Assembly: GCA_040830545.1 (NCBI GenBank)
Contig: JBFOMB010000021.1
Location: 1 to 8,802 of the forward strand
Reading direction: 5' to 3'
Length of the DNA stretch: 8,802 bases
DNA from: HXMU1420-2 sp040830545
Lineage (GTDB): Bacteria; Pseudomonadota; Alphaproteobacteria; Rhodobacterales; Rhodobacteraceae
The notes beneath the pieces were generated by a model, which saw only the letters and a program-made list of their open reading frames with translations, had not been told where the DNA came from and searched no databases. This document shows positions 1 through 6,312 of this stretch, piece by piece; the stretch's first letter is position 1, and the number at the start of each line of letters is the position of its first letter. The translations under genes and the position numbers were made by a program.

Positions 1-285
1 TGTCTTGTGCAAGGCCTTGCCCTCGGCGATGCCAGCGTTGGGAACACAGATCTGGATCGGGCCGTTTTTTTCGACCGTCGCCGCGATCTTGGCGCACACA
101 TCCGCCTCATCACGCACATCCATCGCGAGCGGCGTCATATTTGCCCCGGCAACTTCGTCAAGTACGGCCTGCCGACGTCCGGTGATGGTGACGTGCGCGC
201 CCTCTGCCTCGAGCGCGCGGGCAATGGCCAGGCCGATCCCCGTGCCGCCACCCGTCACGATCGCGTGTTTCCCGGTAAGTGTCAT
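1..285 (-). CDS. SDR-family NAD(P)-dependent oxidoreductase (5' part, cut by window edge)
   Basis: The first 95 codons of a short-chain dehydrogenase/reductase are visible; the 3' part lies outside the window. Residues 11-18 read TGGGTGIG, the glycine-rich cofactor loop of the first beta-alpha unit. Residues 37-38 are Arg-Arg at the end of the second strand, which suggests NADP(H) rather than NAD(H). D56 follows the third strand, and N83-A84-G85 is the SDR NAG motif. The catalytic Ser and Tyr-x-x-x-Lys would lie beyond the edge, so activity and substrate cannot be judged. The ATG is preceded, 8 bases away, by AAGGA on the minus strand (298-294). The gene is divergent from pntA and shows no link to it beyond position. 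Family assignment is firm; the substrate is unknown. Confidence 0.9.
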   Translation of the reverse strand, partial: MTLTGKHAIVTGGGTGIGLAIARALEAEGAHVTITGRRQAVLDEVAGANMTPLAMDVRDEADVCAKIAATVEKNGPIQICVPNAGIAEGKALHKT

Positions 286-374
286 AGTGATGTTCCTTCA
301 GTGGATTTTGCGGCAGCCTATCGTGTGAATGGGTGACGGCAAGGTGCGACGCACGGTCATTGTTCCGGGCTGAG

Positions 375-403
375 TTTCAATCGGTCTTCTGCGGGCGGGT
401 CAA
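375..403 (-). promoter_or_regulatory. Possible promoter of the SDR gene
   Basis: On the minus strand TTGACC (403-398) is followed 17 bases later by TTGAAA (380-375). The -35 matches sigma-70 at five of six positions and the -10 at three of six. It would give a leader of roughly 80 bases before the SDR start. The weak -10 makes this only a candidate. Confidence 0.25.
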
Positions 404-583
404 AATGGCAAAAAGTTTACGCAGGCCATCGCTGGCGCAGGAATATGTCGCTGCGTCGCTTTCTGCTTTGCAGCATTTGCGATTGCACGTCGCAGATCGC
501 AGGGCTAGGAGCCAACTGGGGAAAGCAGAGGACAGGATTGCCGAGTCCAATCAGGTGCGGCGCTGAGTCTTGTTTTCGCGACG

Positions 584-657
584 GGGCTCCAACTGTATCA
601 GGAGCCCAGAGGGACAGGGGGTCCGTGCTCAGGCGGTTCGGAGTGATCCGATGCCGC
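584..657 (+). promoter_or_regulatory. Two hairpins in the pntA leader
   Basis: The 417-base gap between the SDR gene and pntA (286-702) holds no convincing gene. Two stems stand out near pntA. The first is GGGCTCC (584-590) paired with GGAGCCC (601-607) around a 10-base loop. The second is GCGG (633-636) with CCGC (654-657), then an internal loop, then CGGA (639-642) with TCCG (647-650) closed by GTGA, a GNRA-type tetraloop. They end about 45 bases before the pntA start. I recognise no known riboswitch. No clear promoter for pntA was found, so it is uncertain that this stretch is transcribed as a leader. Confidence 0.35.
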
Positions 658-702
658 GATGGTGTATTGGGCCAGATAGAAGCGACAGAAGGAGACGTTT
701 CA

Positions 703-2277
703 TTGCGTATTGGGACGCCCGTTGAGATTTTTACTGGTGAGTCTCGCGTTGGGATGACACCAGAGAGCGCGGCTCAGCTGCAAAAACTGGGCCATGACTG
801 TGTTTTGCAGCGCGGAGCCGGATTGGCAGCTGGGTTCACAGACGCGGCCTATGAGGCGGCTGGTGTGGAACTGGTGGATGATGCAGCAGCGCTGTTTGCG
901 GCGGCGGACATCGTTGCCAAGGTGCGTCCGCCCGAGGACAGCGAAGTTGCGCTGTTGCGCGAAGGGCAGACGCTGATCTCCTTCTTCTATCCGGGGTCGA
1001 ACGAGGCGCTGATGGCGCAGGCGGCGGATACGGGTGCCACCGTGATCGCGATGGATATGGTACCGCGCATCAGCCGGGCGCAGAAGATGGACGCGCTGAG
1101 CTCGATGGCGAACATCGCGGGTTACCGCGCTGTGATCGAGGCGGGCAACAATTTCGGTCGCTTTTTCACCGGGCAGGTAACAGCGGCAGGCAAGGTGCCC
1201 CCGGCCAAGGTGCTGGTTGTTGGTGCAGGCGTTGCGGGTCTGGCGGCGATTGGCACGGCGACGTCGCTGGGCGCGATCACGCTAGCCTTTGACGTGCGTC
1301 CCGAAGTGGCCGAACAGATTGAATCGATGGGGGCCGAATTTGTCTTCCTCGATTTCGAGGAAAGCCAGCAGGATGGCGCGGCCACGGGGGGCTATGCGGC
1401 CCCGTCCTCGCCGGAATTCCGCGAGAAACAGCTGGAGAAATTCCGCGAACTGGCGCCCGAGGTGGACATTGTCATCACCACCGCGCTGATCCCGAACCGT
1501 GACGCGCCTATCCTGTGGACGGCGGATATGGTCGAGATGATGAAGCCCGGCTCGGTTATCGTGGACCTAGCGGCGGAACGTGGCGGCAACTGTGAACTGA
1601 CCGTGGCGGATGAGAAGATCGTGACGGACAACGCGGTCACCATTGTCGGTTACACTGATTTCCCCAGCCGGATGGCGGCACAAAGCTCGACGCTTTATTC
1701 CACCAACATCCGGCACATGATGGCGGATCTGACGCCCGAGAAAGACGGTGTCGTCAACCACAACATGGAAGACGACGTGATCCGGGGCGCGACGATCACC
1801 CACGAAAAGGCCGTGACCTTCCCGCCGCCGCCACCCAAGGTGCAGGCGATTGCAGCGCAACCGAAGAAAGAAGCGCCCAAGGAGCTGACGCCCGAGGAGA
1901 AAAAAGCCGCAGAGGCCGCAGCCTTCCGTCAGCAGACCAAAACACAGGTCACGCTGCTGGGCATTGGTGGCGCGCTGATCCTGTTGGCGGGACTCTATGC
2001 GCCAGCCAGCTTCATGCAGCATTTCATCGTGTTTGTCCTGGCCGTGTTTGTCGGCTTCCAGGTGATCTGGGGCGTGGCGCACAGCCTGCATACGCCGCTG
2101 ATGGCCATCACCAACGGCATCTCATCGATCATCATCGTCGGGGCGCTGATGCAGGTGGGGTCCGGTGGGTTCCTTGTCGTCCTTCTGGCCGCGCTCAGCG
2201 TGTTCATGGCGGGCATCAACATCTTTGGCGGGTTCGCCGTCACGCGTCGCATGCTTGCGATGTTCCAGAAAAGCTAA
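703..2277 (+). CDS. pntA: Proton-translocating NAD(P)+ transhydrogenase subunit alpha
   Basis: This is the alpha subunit of the inner-membrane transhydrogenase, which couples hydride transfer from NADH to NADP+ with proton entry. It has 524 residues, close to E. coli PntA (510). The NAD(H)-binding domain I fills residues 1 to about 370. It carries the RQD-loop residues R122, Q127 and D130 (PRISRAQKMD) and GAGVAG at 174-179. A Pro/Lys/Glu/Ala-rich linker with five prolines (374-378) leads to about four membrane segments from residue 416 to 513. This is the fused type, not the split form of Rhodospirillum. The start chosen is TTG at 703: it gives the family's usual N-terminus (RIGTPVEIF after the initiator) and sits 8 bases after AGAAGGAGA (687-695). 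The frame stays open back to an ATG at 445, but that extension has no family resemblance. pntB follows 12 bases after the stop. Confidence 0.96.
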   Translation: MRIGTPVEIFTGESRVGMTPESAAQLQKLGHDCVLQRGAGLAAGFTDAAYEAAGVELVDDAAALFAAADIVAKVRPPEDSEVALLREGQTLISFFYPGSNEALMAQAADTGATVIAMDMVPRISRAQKMDALSSMANIAGYRAVIEAGNNFGRFFTGQVTAAGKVPPAKVLVVGAGVAGLAAIGTATSLGAITLAFDVRPEVAEQIESMGAEFVFLDFEESQQDGAATGGYAAPSSPEFREKQLEKFRELAPEVDIVITTALIPNRDAPILWTADMVEMMKPGSVIVDLAAERGGNCELTVADEKIVTDNAVTIVGYTDFPSRMAAQSSTLYSTNIRHMMADLTPEKDGVVNHNMEDDVIRGATITHEKAVTFPPPPPKVQAIAAQPKKEAPKELTPEEKKAAEAAAFRQQTKTQVTLLGIGGALILLAGLYAPASFMQHFIVFVLAVFVGFQVIWGVAHSLHTPLMAITNGISSIIIVGALMQVGSGGFLVVLLAALSVFMAGINIFGGFAVTRRMLAMFQKS

Positions 2278-2289
2278 GGGGACAGGGAT

Positions 2290-3717
2290 ATGGATTTCGG
2301 ATTCACGACAGCGGCCTATGTGGTCGCGGCTGTTCTCTTCATTCTGGCCCTTGGTGGGTTGTCTAACCAGGAAAGTGCAAAGCGCGCGGTCTGGTACGGG
2401 ATTGTCGGCATGGCTCTGGCGGTCTTTGCCACGTTGGTCGGCCCCGGTGGCGGGCTGTGGTGGCTTTCGCTGATCTTGATCGCGGCAGGTGGCGTGATCG
2501 GTCTGCAACTGGCGGGCCGGGTACAGATGACCCAGATGCCCGAGCTTGTCGCAGCCATGCACAGCCTTGTTGGTCTGGCGGCGGTGTTCGTGGGCTTCAA
2601 CGCGCATTTCGTGATCGGTCAGGTGGCCGGGATCGAAGAGACCAAGGATCTGGGTACATTTGCCTATCTCGTGGCCAAGAAGACCCCGGTTGAGATCAAC
2701 ATTCTGCGGGTCGAGCTGTTCTTGGGTGTCTTCATCGGGGCGATCACTTTCACCGGGTCCGTGATTGCCTATGGCAAGCTGGCGGGGCGTGTGACCTCGG
2801 CTGCGGAAAAACTGCCGGGCGGGCATATGTTGAATGCGGCTGCGGCGGCGATCTCGGTCATCACGCTGATCTGGTACATGAACACTGGCGGGTTCATTCC
2901 GCTTTTGCTCATGACGCTGGCAGCGCTGTTCATCGGTTACCACCTGATCATGGGGATCGGCGGCGCGGACATGCCCGTCGTGGTGTCGATGCTGAACAGC
3001 TATTCCGGCTGGGCGGCGGCGGCGATTGGCTTCTCGCTGGGCAACGACCTGCTGATTGTTGTCGGCGCGCTGGTCGGCTCTTCGGGTGCGATCCTGTCTT
3101 ACATCATGTGTAAGGCGATGAACCGGTCCTTTGTCTCGGTGATCCTGGGTGGCTTCGGTGGACCCGCGGGCGAACAGATGGCCGTCGAAGGTGAGCAGAT
3201 TGCCATCGAAGCAGACGGCGTGTCGGCGGCACTCAACGATGCGGACAGCGTTGTGATCGTGCCGGGTTATGGCATGGCGGTCGCACAAGCACAGCAATCG
3301 GTGGCCGAACTGACCCGCAAGCTGCGTGCTGCCGGGAAAGAGGTGCGGTTCGCCATCCACCCGGTTGCGGGCCGTCTGCCCGGGCACATGAACGTGCTGC
3401 TGGCCGAGGCCAAGGTGCCTTATGACATCGTGCTGGAGATGGACGAGATCAACGACGACTTCCCGGAAACGGACGTGGTCATCGTGATCGGGTCCAACGA
3501 CATCGTGAACCCGGCGGCTCAGGACGACCCGAACAGCCCCATCGCGGGCATGCCGGTTCTGGAAGTCTGGAAAGCCAAGCAGGTGTTTGTCTCCAAACGC
3601 GGGCAGGGGACCGGATACTCCGGCATCGAAAACCCGCTGTTCTTCAAGGACAACACGCGCATGTTCTACGGCGACGCGAAGGCTTCGGTCGACAAGCTGT
3701 TGCCGATGGTCGAGTAA
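2290..3717 (+). CDS. pntB: Proton-translocating NAD(P)+ transhydrogenase subunit beta
   Basis: This is the 475-residue beta subunit (E. coli PntB has 462), combining the membrane domain II and the NADP(H)-binding domain III. Residues about 1-285 are strongly hydrophobic, with repeated membrane segments. H91 in AAMHSLVG matches the conserved membrane histidine of the E. coli proton path (beta-His91), and SMLNSYSGW (233-241) is the conserved Asn-containing segment. Domain III, from about 300, shows GYGMAVAQAQ (326-335), HPVAGRLPGHMNVLLAEA (357-374), GSND (401-404, usually GAND) and the KRGQGTGYSG loop (436-445), all NADP-binding elements. AGGGGA (2277-2282) lies 7 bases before the ATG. It forms an operon with pntA, and both subunits are needed for the enzyme. 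All key motifs are present and it appears intact. Confidence 0.97.
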   Translation: MDFGFTTAAYVVAAVLFILALGGLSNQESAKRAVWYGIVGMALAVFATLVGPGGGLWWLSLILIAAGGVIGLQLAGRVQMTQMPELVAAMHSLVGLAAVFVGFNAHFVIGQVAGIEETKDLGTFAYLVAKKTPVEINILRVELFLGVFIGAITFTGSVIAYGKLAGRVTSAAEKLPGGHMLNAAAAAISVITLIWYMNTGGFIPLLLMTLAALFIGYHLIMGIGGADMPVVVSMLNSYSGWAAAAIGFSLGNDLLIVVGALVGSSGAILSYIMCKAMNRSFVSVILGGFGGPAGEQMAVEGEQIAIEADGVSAALNDADSVVIVPGYGMAVAQAQQSVAELTRKLRAAGKEVRFAIHPVAGRLPGHMNVLLAEAKVPYDIVLEMDEINDDFPETDVVIVIGSNDIVNPAAQDDPNSPIAGMPVLEVWKAKQVFVSKRGQGTGYSGIENPLFFKDNTRMFYGDAKASVDKLLPMVE

Positions 3718-3740
3718 TCGGCCTGACCGACCAACACCAA

Positions 3741-3771
3741 AATCCCAGCGTGGTCAGCCCGCGCTGGGATT
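3741..3771 (+). terminator. Hairpin terminator after pntB
   Basis: AATCCCAGCG (3741-3750) and CGCTGGGATT (3762-3771) form a perfect 10-bp stem around an 11-base loop, 23 bases after the pntB stop. Only a weak T-rich stretch (TTGTTGC) follows. A second stem, TGTTGC (3771-3776) with GCAACA (3787-3792), follows at once and shares one base. The position fits the end of the pntAB transcript. Confidence 0.75.
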
Positions 3772-3828
3772 GTTGCATCGAGTATCGCAACACCCGCCCT
3801 CTGCCTCTTGGCGCAAGCGGGAATACCG

Positions 3829-3858
3829 TTGACTCTATTCTCTCGGGTACCTTATCGC
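3829..3858 (+). promoter_or_regulatory. Candidate promoter of the leader peptide/TyrA-like transcript
   Basis: TTGACT (3829-3834) matches the sigma-70 -35 at five of six positions. Eighteen bases later lies TATCGC (3853-3858), a weak -10. If it is real, transcription would begin near 3865-3866, on or beside the first ATG of the leader peptide, making that small gene leaderless. No ribosome binding site is visible before that ATG, which fits. The -10 match is poor. Confidence 0.4.
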
Positions 3859-3865
3859 TGCGCGC

Positions 3866-3916
3866 ATGATGAAATCGTTCTTCGCATTCCGGAAATATTA
3901 TCCCCAGCTTCGATAG
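3866..3916 (+). CDS. Phe/Tyr-rich leader peptide upstream of the TyrA-like gene
   Basis: This short frame encodes MMKSFFAFRKYYPQLR and ends in TAG. Five of 16 residues are aromatic: Phe at 5, 6 and 8 (three TTC codons) and a tandem Tyr pair at 11-12 (TAT TAT, 3896-3901). It lies 93 bases before the start of a prephenate/arogenate dehydrogenase-like gene, whose product belongs to tyrosine synthesis. It resembles in style the E. coli pheA leader peptide, a run of Phe codons ahead of an attenuator. The stop codon sits in the loop and 3' arm of hairpin 3902-3923, so ribosome position would decide whether that stem forms. No Shine-Dalgarno sequence is seen; a leaderless start is possible, as known for trpL of Sinorhizobium meliloti. 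Peptide and location are read directly; the regulatory role is inferred. Confidence 0.6.
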   Translation: MMKSFFAFRKYYPQLR

Positions 3917-3960
3917 CTGCGGGTCATTCATCATTTGTTTTCCGCTGCCCCTGACAGCGG
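3902..3960 (+). promoter_or_regulatory. Candidate attenuator: hairpins A and B with a competing pairing
   Basis: Hairpin A pairs CCC-CAGCT (3902-3909) with AGCTG-c-GGG (3915-3923), with one bulged C, and overlaps the end of the leader peptide. Hairpin B pairs CCGCTG (3942-3947) with CAGCGG (3955-3960). A competing pairing joins GCTG and GGG from the 3' arm of A (3916-3919, 3921-3923) with CAGC (3955-3958) and CCC (3948-3950) in B. It cannot coexist with A or B. This is the 1:2, 2:3, 3:4 layout of a ribosome-controlled attenuator. The weak point is that no U-run follows B (TCAACATTCC); the T-rich stretch TTTGTTTT (3934-3941) lies between A and B. Confidence 0.45.
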
Positions 3961-3972
3961 TCAACATTCCAT

Positions 3973-4005
3973 CGACCTTGTGCCGGGCGGCATAGTCAAA
4001 GGTCG
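3973..4005 (+). promoter_or_regulatory. Hairpin covering the ribosome binding site of the TyrA-like gene
   Basis: CGACCTT (3973-3979) pairs perfectly with AAGGTCG (3999-4005). Inside it, TGCC (3981-3984) pairs with GGCA (3989-3992). The 3' arm contains most of AAAGG (3998-4002), the ribosome binding site 7 bases before the ATG at 4010. The stem would therefore mask translation start. GGGCGGC (3985-3991) can instead pair with GCTGCCC (3944-3950, one G-U), which links this stem to hairpin B. Confidence 0.45.
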
Positions 4006-4009
4006 AAAC

Positions 4010-4801
4010 ATGAACAACACTGAAAAAAGCCGACACACGACACTGGGTATCGTGGGATTTGGGGCATTCGGACAACTTGCTGCCTTCCATCTCGGCCCGT
4101 ATTTCGAGATTTCGGCCTATGATCCGTCCCCGGACGTTGCCGCAGCGGCCAGGCAACAAGGCGTGTGTTTGTCATCATTGCAAGCTGTTGCGCAGGCTGA
4201 TGTGATCCTTGTCGCTGCGCCCGTGTCGTCCTTTGAGCAGGTCGTGCGCGAGATTGCGGTTGCCTGCAAACCGGGCGCGCTAATTGTCGATGTCGGCTCA
4301 GTCAAGGTGGGTCCCGCGGACATCATGCGGCGACTGCTCCCACACGACGTGGACATTGTCGCAACTCACCCGTTGTTTGGGCCTCAGAGTGCCGGGAATG
4401 GTATTCGGGGCCTGAATATTGCGATCTGCCCCATTCAGGGTCGTCGTCATGCAAAGGTGGCGGCATTTCTGCACAAAGTTCTGGGTTTGACTGTCATCAT
4501 GACAACACCAGAAGAACATGACCGGGAGGCCGCCGTTGTCCAAGGGCTCACCCATCTCATCGCCAAAGTGCTGCTGAGAATGGGGCCACTTCCAACGCGT
4601 ATGACGACGAAGAGCTTTGATTTAATGTCAGAGGCGATTTCCATGGTTCAGCACGATGCGCCCGAAGTGTTTGACGCTATCGAAAAGGCCAATCCTTATG
4701 CAGAATCCGTGCGACGACAGTTTTTCGACCTGGCGGCCTGTCTAAGCGTCGAACTGGAGGCGGCCTCAGGAACACTCTCAGGCAACGAAGATGGGCATTA
4801 G
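4010..4801 (+). CDS. Prephenate/arogenate dehydrogenase-like protein (TyrA family)
   Basis: This 263-residue protein likely performs NAD(P)-linked oxidative decarboxylation of prephenate or arogenate in tyrosine synthesis, in the cytoplasm. The Rossmann loop is G16-F-G18-A-F-G21, and D38 ends the second strand, suggesting NAD+. S97 (DVGSVK), H120 (THPLFGP) and H182 (GLTHL) match the spacing of conserved active-site residues in the family. The TKSF segment (200-203) resembles the TKGF segment of plant-type arogenate dehydrogenases, where bacterial enzymes often have an Arg-containing motif; that comparison is from memory. There is no chorismate mutase or ACT domain, so feedback control would have to come from elsewhere. 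ATG 4010 was chosen because AAAGG lies 7 bases upstream; an in-frame TTG at 3935 lies inside the structured leader. Substrate choice is not settled. Converges on the desaturase gene. Confidence 0.82.
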   Translation: MNNTEKSRHTTLGIVGFGAFGQLAAFHLGPYFEISAYDPSPDVAAAARQQGVCLSSLQAVAQADVILVAAPVSSFEQVVREIAVACKPGALIVDVGSVKVGPADIMRRLLPHDVDIVATHPLFGPQSAGNGIRGLNIAICPIQGRRHAKVAAFLHKVLGLTVIMTTPEEHDREAAVVQGLTHLIAKVLLRMGPLPTRMTTKSFDLMSEAISMVQHDAPEVFDAIEKANPYAESVRRQFFDLAACLSVELEAASGTLSGNEDGH

Positions 4802-4826
4802 GGCATGTTCAGCAAGATAGGCGTTG

Positions 4827-4855
4827 CCCCGCCACGCTGACATCAGCGGGCGGGG
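4827..4855. terminator. GC-rich hairpin between convergent genes
   Basis: CCCCGCC (4827-4833) pairs with GGCGGGG (4849-4855) and CGCTG (4835-4839) with CAGCG (4844-4848) around ACAT, with A4834 bulged. It lies between the stop of the TyrA-like gene (4801) and the stop of the desaturase gene on the other strand (4876). It could end transcripts from both sides. Neither side has a U-run, so termination strength is uncertain. Confidence 0.6.
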
Positions 4856-4875
4856 TCGTCCCTCACGATGGCTTG

Positions 4876-5742
4876 TTATTCCGCGGATACATGGTTTTTC
4901 TTTGGCGGTGCCCAGCCCGGCGGACGCATGAGGTAACCCCAGACCTCGCCCCAGGTTCGTGCGCCCCGAATATCCCGCACGAGCTCCGGCAGTTCCGACA
5001 CCCAGATGATCACCGGGTTCTGGCTGTCAAAGTCGCGTTTCAATCCGTAGCGCGGCGTTTCTTCCTCGACCTGGAACGTGCCGAACATGCGATCCCAGAT
5101 GATCAGCATTCCCGCGTAGTTCTTATCCAAGTACTTGTCATCCGCGCCGTGATGCACCCGATGATGCGATGGTGTGTTCAGCACCCATTCCAACGGCCCG
5201 AGCTTGCCAATCAGTTCGGTATGCAGCCAAGCCTGATAACCCAGTACAAGAAGCTTGGCGAAAATCACCAGTTCAGGTGCAAATCCTATCAGAACCAGAG
5301 GGATATGGATGATCAGCGACCACACACCTTCGAGCGGCCCAAAGCGGATCGCAGTGATGATGTTCAGATCCCGCGACGAATGGTGCACAGCGTGCTGGGT
5401 CCAGAGCAGCCGTACCTCGTGCGCGATCCGGTGTTCCCAATAATAGGTGAGATCGGCCAGGATCAGCAGCGCGATCAGCGACCAGACCGTGACCGGCACC
5501 TGCCAGGGCAGGGCGTAGGCGATAATGTAGTAGACGCTGTAGGCGCCGGTTAGAAGAACCACTTCAATCGCGAGGGATGGGATCAGGGTAGAGGCGCTGA
5601 CGACCATCTCCCAGATGGTCTTGCCCTTCAGACTGCGTTTGAACAGGGCCTCCAGCAGTTCGATGCCAAAAATCGCGGCCGCGATATAGAAAAAGACCGC
5701 GTCGATCTGGTTGAACAGGGTTTCCAGGACGCCGGGGGTCAT
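4876..5742 (-). CDS. Sterol desaturase/fatty acid hydroxylase superfamily membrane protein
   Basis: This 288-residue integral membrane protein belongs to the diiron sterol desaturase/fatty acid hydroxylase superfamily, which oxidises C-H bonds of lipids using O2. The iron-binding histidine boxes are complete: HRIAH (104-108), HAVHH (117-121) and HHRVHH (193-198). Hydrophobic stretches at about 15-30, 45-78, 84-101 and 140-170 surround them, and the boxes would face the cytoplasm as in the family. AAGGAG (5755-5750, minus strand) is 7 bases before the ATG. The start overlaps the stop of the upstream TetR gene by 4 bases (ATGA), so the two are co-transcribed and probably translationally coupled. 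The substrate cannot be told from sequence; members act on sterols, carotenoids, alkylglycerols and other lipids. No partner reductase is nearby. Confidence 0.9.
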   Translation of the reverse strand: MTPGVLETLFNQIDAVFFYIAAAIFGIELLEALFKRSLKGKTIWEMVVSASTLIPSLAIEVVLLTGAYSVYYIIAYALPWQVPVTVWSLIALLILADLTYYWEHRIAHEVRLLWTQHAVHHSSRDLNIITAIRFGPLEGVWSLIIHIPLVLIGFAPELVIFAKLLVLGYQAWLHTELIGKLGPLEWVLNTPSHHRVHHGADDKYLDKNYAGMLIIWDRMFGTFQVEEETPRYGLKRDFDSQNPVIIWVSELPELVRDIRGARTWGEVWGYLMRPPGWAPPKKNHVSAE

Positions 5743-6293
5743 TTTTCAGCTCCTTCAATACCAGACAGAAAGGTGCGCCAGGCCAGGGTGCTGGCTTGCG
5801 TCGGGGTGAGCTCCTGCGCGTCGATGGACTCCCACGCGGCATAGATCAGCCCGTCATAGACGCGAGCAATCCAATCGGGGTTGAGTGTGGTGGGCAAACT
5901 GCCCTCGGCCTGCGCCTGCTGAATGGCATCGCGGGTTTCGGCGTGCCCGCGCATAGCGGCTGCGCTCATATCCGGGTGATCCGGCGGCAGCGCATAGGTC
6001 AGGAACAATTGCCGGTTGGCGAGGGGGATGATCGCGCACATGGACCGCTGTAGCGCGTCCAGATAGCTGACCGCATCAGGGGTGGCCTGCGCTACCGCGT
6101 TGTCCAGCTCGTGATCGGCCTGTTGGGCCAGTGCCTTCAACAGGGCGTCACGGCTGGGAAAATGCCGATGCAGTGTGGCGCGCCCGATGCCTGCGGCTTC
6201 TGCCATGTCAGACATGGTGGCCGAGGCATTGCGGCCAAACACCGCAAAACCGGTTTCCAGGATGAGTGTTTCGGTTGAGACTTTCTTGTTCAT
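5739..6293 (-). CDS. TetR/AcrR-family transcriptional regulator
   Basis: This 184-residue protein has the TetR N-terminal DNA-binding domain, with the helix-turn-helix at about residues 28-47 (DMAEAAGIGRATLHRHFPSR), followed by a divergent, mostly helical ligand-binding domain. Such proteins are usually dimeric repressors released by a small molecule. It overlaps the desaturase start by 4 bases and precedes it in the same transcript, so it most likely controls that gene and itself. The ATG at 6293 is the only possible start: the next in-frame codon of note upstream is a TAG (6317-6315), with no start codon between. No Shine-Dalgarno sequence precedes it; instead a palindrome sits 3 bases away, suggesting a leaderless transcript. 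The ligand is unknown but could be a lipid related to the desaturase substrate (inference). Confidence 0.92.
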   Translation of the reverse strand: MNKKVSTETLILETGFAVFGRNASATMSDMAEAAGIGRATLHRHFPSRDALLKALAQQADHELDNAVAQATPDAVSYLDALQRSMCAIIPLANRQLFLTYALPPDHPDMSAAAMRGHAETRDAIQQAQAEGSLPTTLNPDWIARVYDGLIYAAWESIDAQELTPTQASTLAWRTFLSGIEGAEK

Positions 6294-6296
6294 GAT

Positions 6297-6312
6297 GAGA
6301 CATATGTGTCTC
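6297..6312. promoter_or_regulatory. Palindromic operator for the TetR-type regulator
   Basis: GAGACA (6297-6302) and TGTCTC (6307-6312) are perfect inverted repeats around TATG, a typical size for a TetR-family site. The site ends 3 bases before the regulator's start codon. On the minus strand TTGTAT (6329-6324) and CATATG (6306-6301) are 17 bases apart, so the operator centre may be the -10 element. Repressor binding would then block the polymerase directly. The palindrome is certain; the promoter match is weak. Confidence 0.7.

Noticed and set aside
405..566. Small frame of 53 codons in the SDR-pntA gap, starting MAKSLRRPSL
   Set aside because: It has no ribosome binding site, several rare AGG and TTA codons and no recognisable family; it looks like a chance frame.
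445..702. 86-codon N-terminal extension of pntA from an ATG at 445
   Set aside because: It has no transhydrogenase character, and the family N-terminus begins at the TTG at 703 behind a strong ribosome binding site.
2122..3387. 421-codon frame antisense to the end of pntA and most of pntB
   Set aside because: It is low-complexity His/Arg/Asp/Gln-rich protein, typical of the complement of membrane-protein codons in GC-rich DNA; pntB is unmistakable on the other strand.
3935..4009. TTG start 25 codons before the TyrA-like ATG
   Set aside because: It lies inside the structured leader, has no ribosome binding site, and the added residues are not part of the Rossmann fold.
4873..5553. 226-codon plus-strand frame over the desaturase gene
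   Set aside because: The minus strand carries intact histidine boxes; the plus frame has no motif and is rich in Arg, Gln and Asp.
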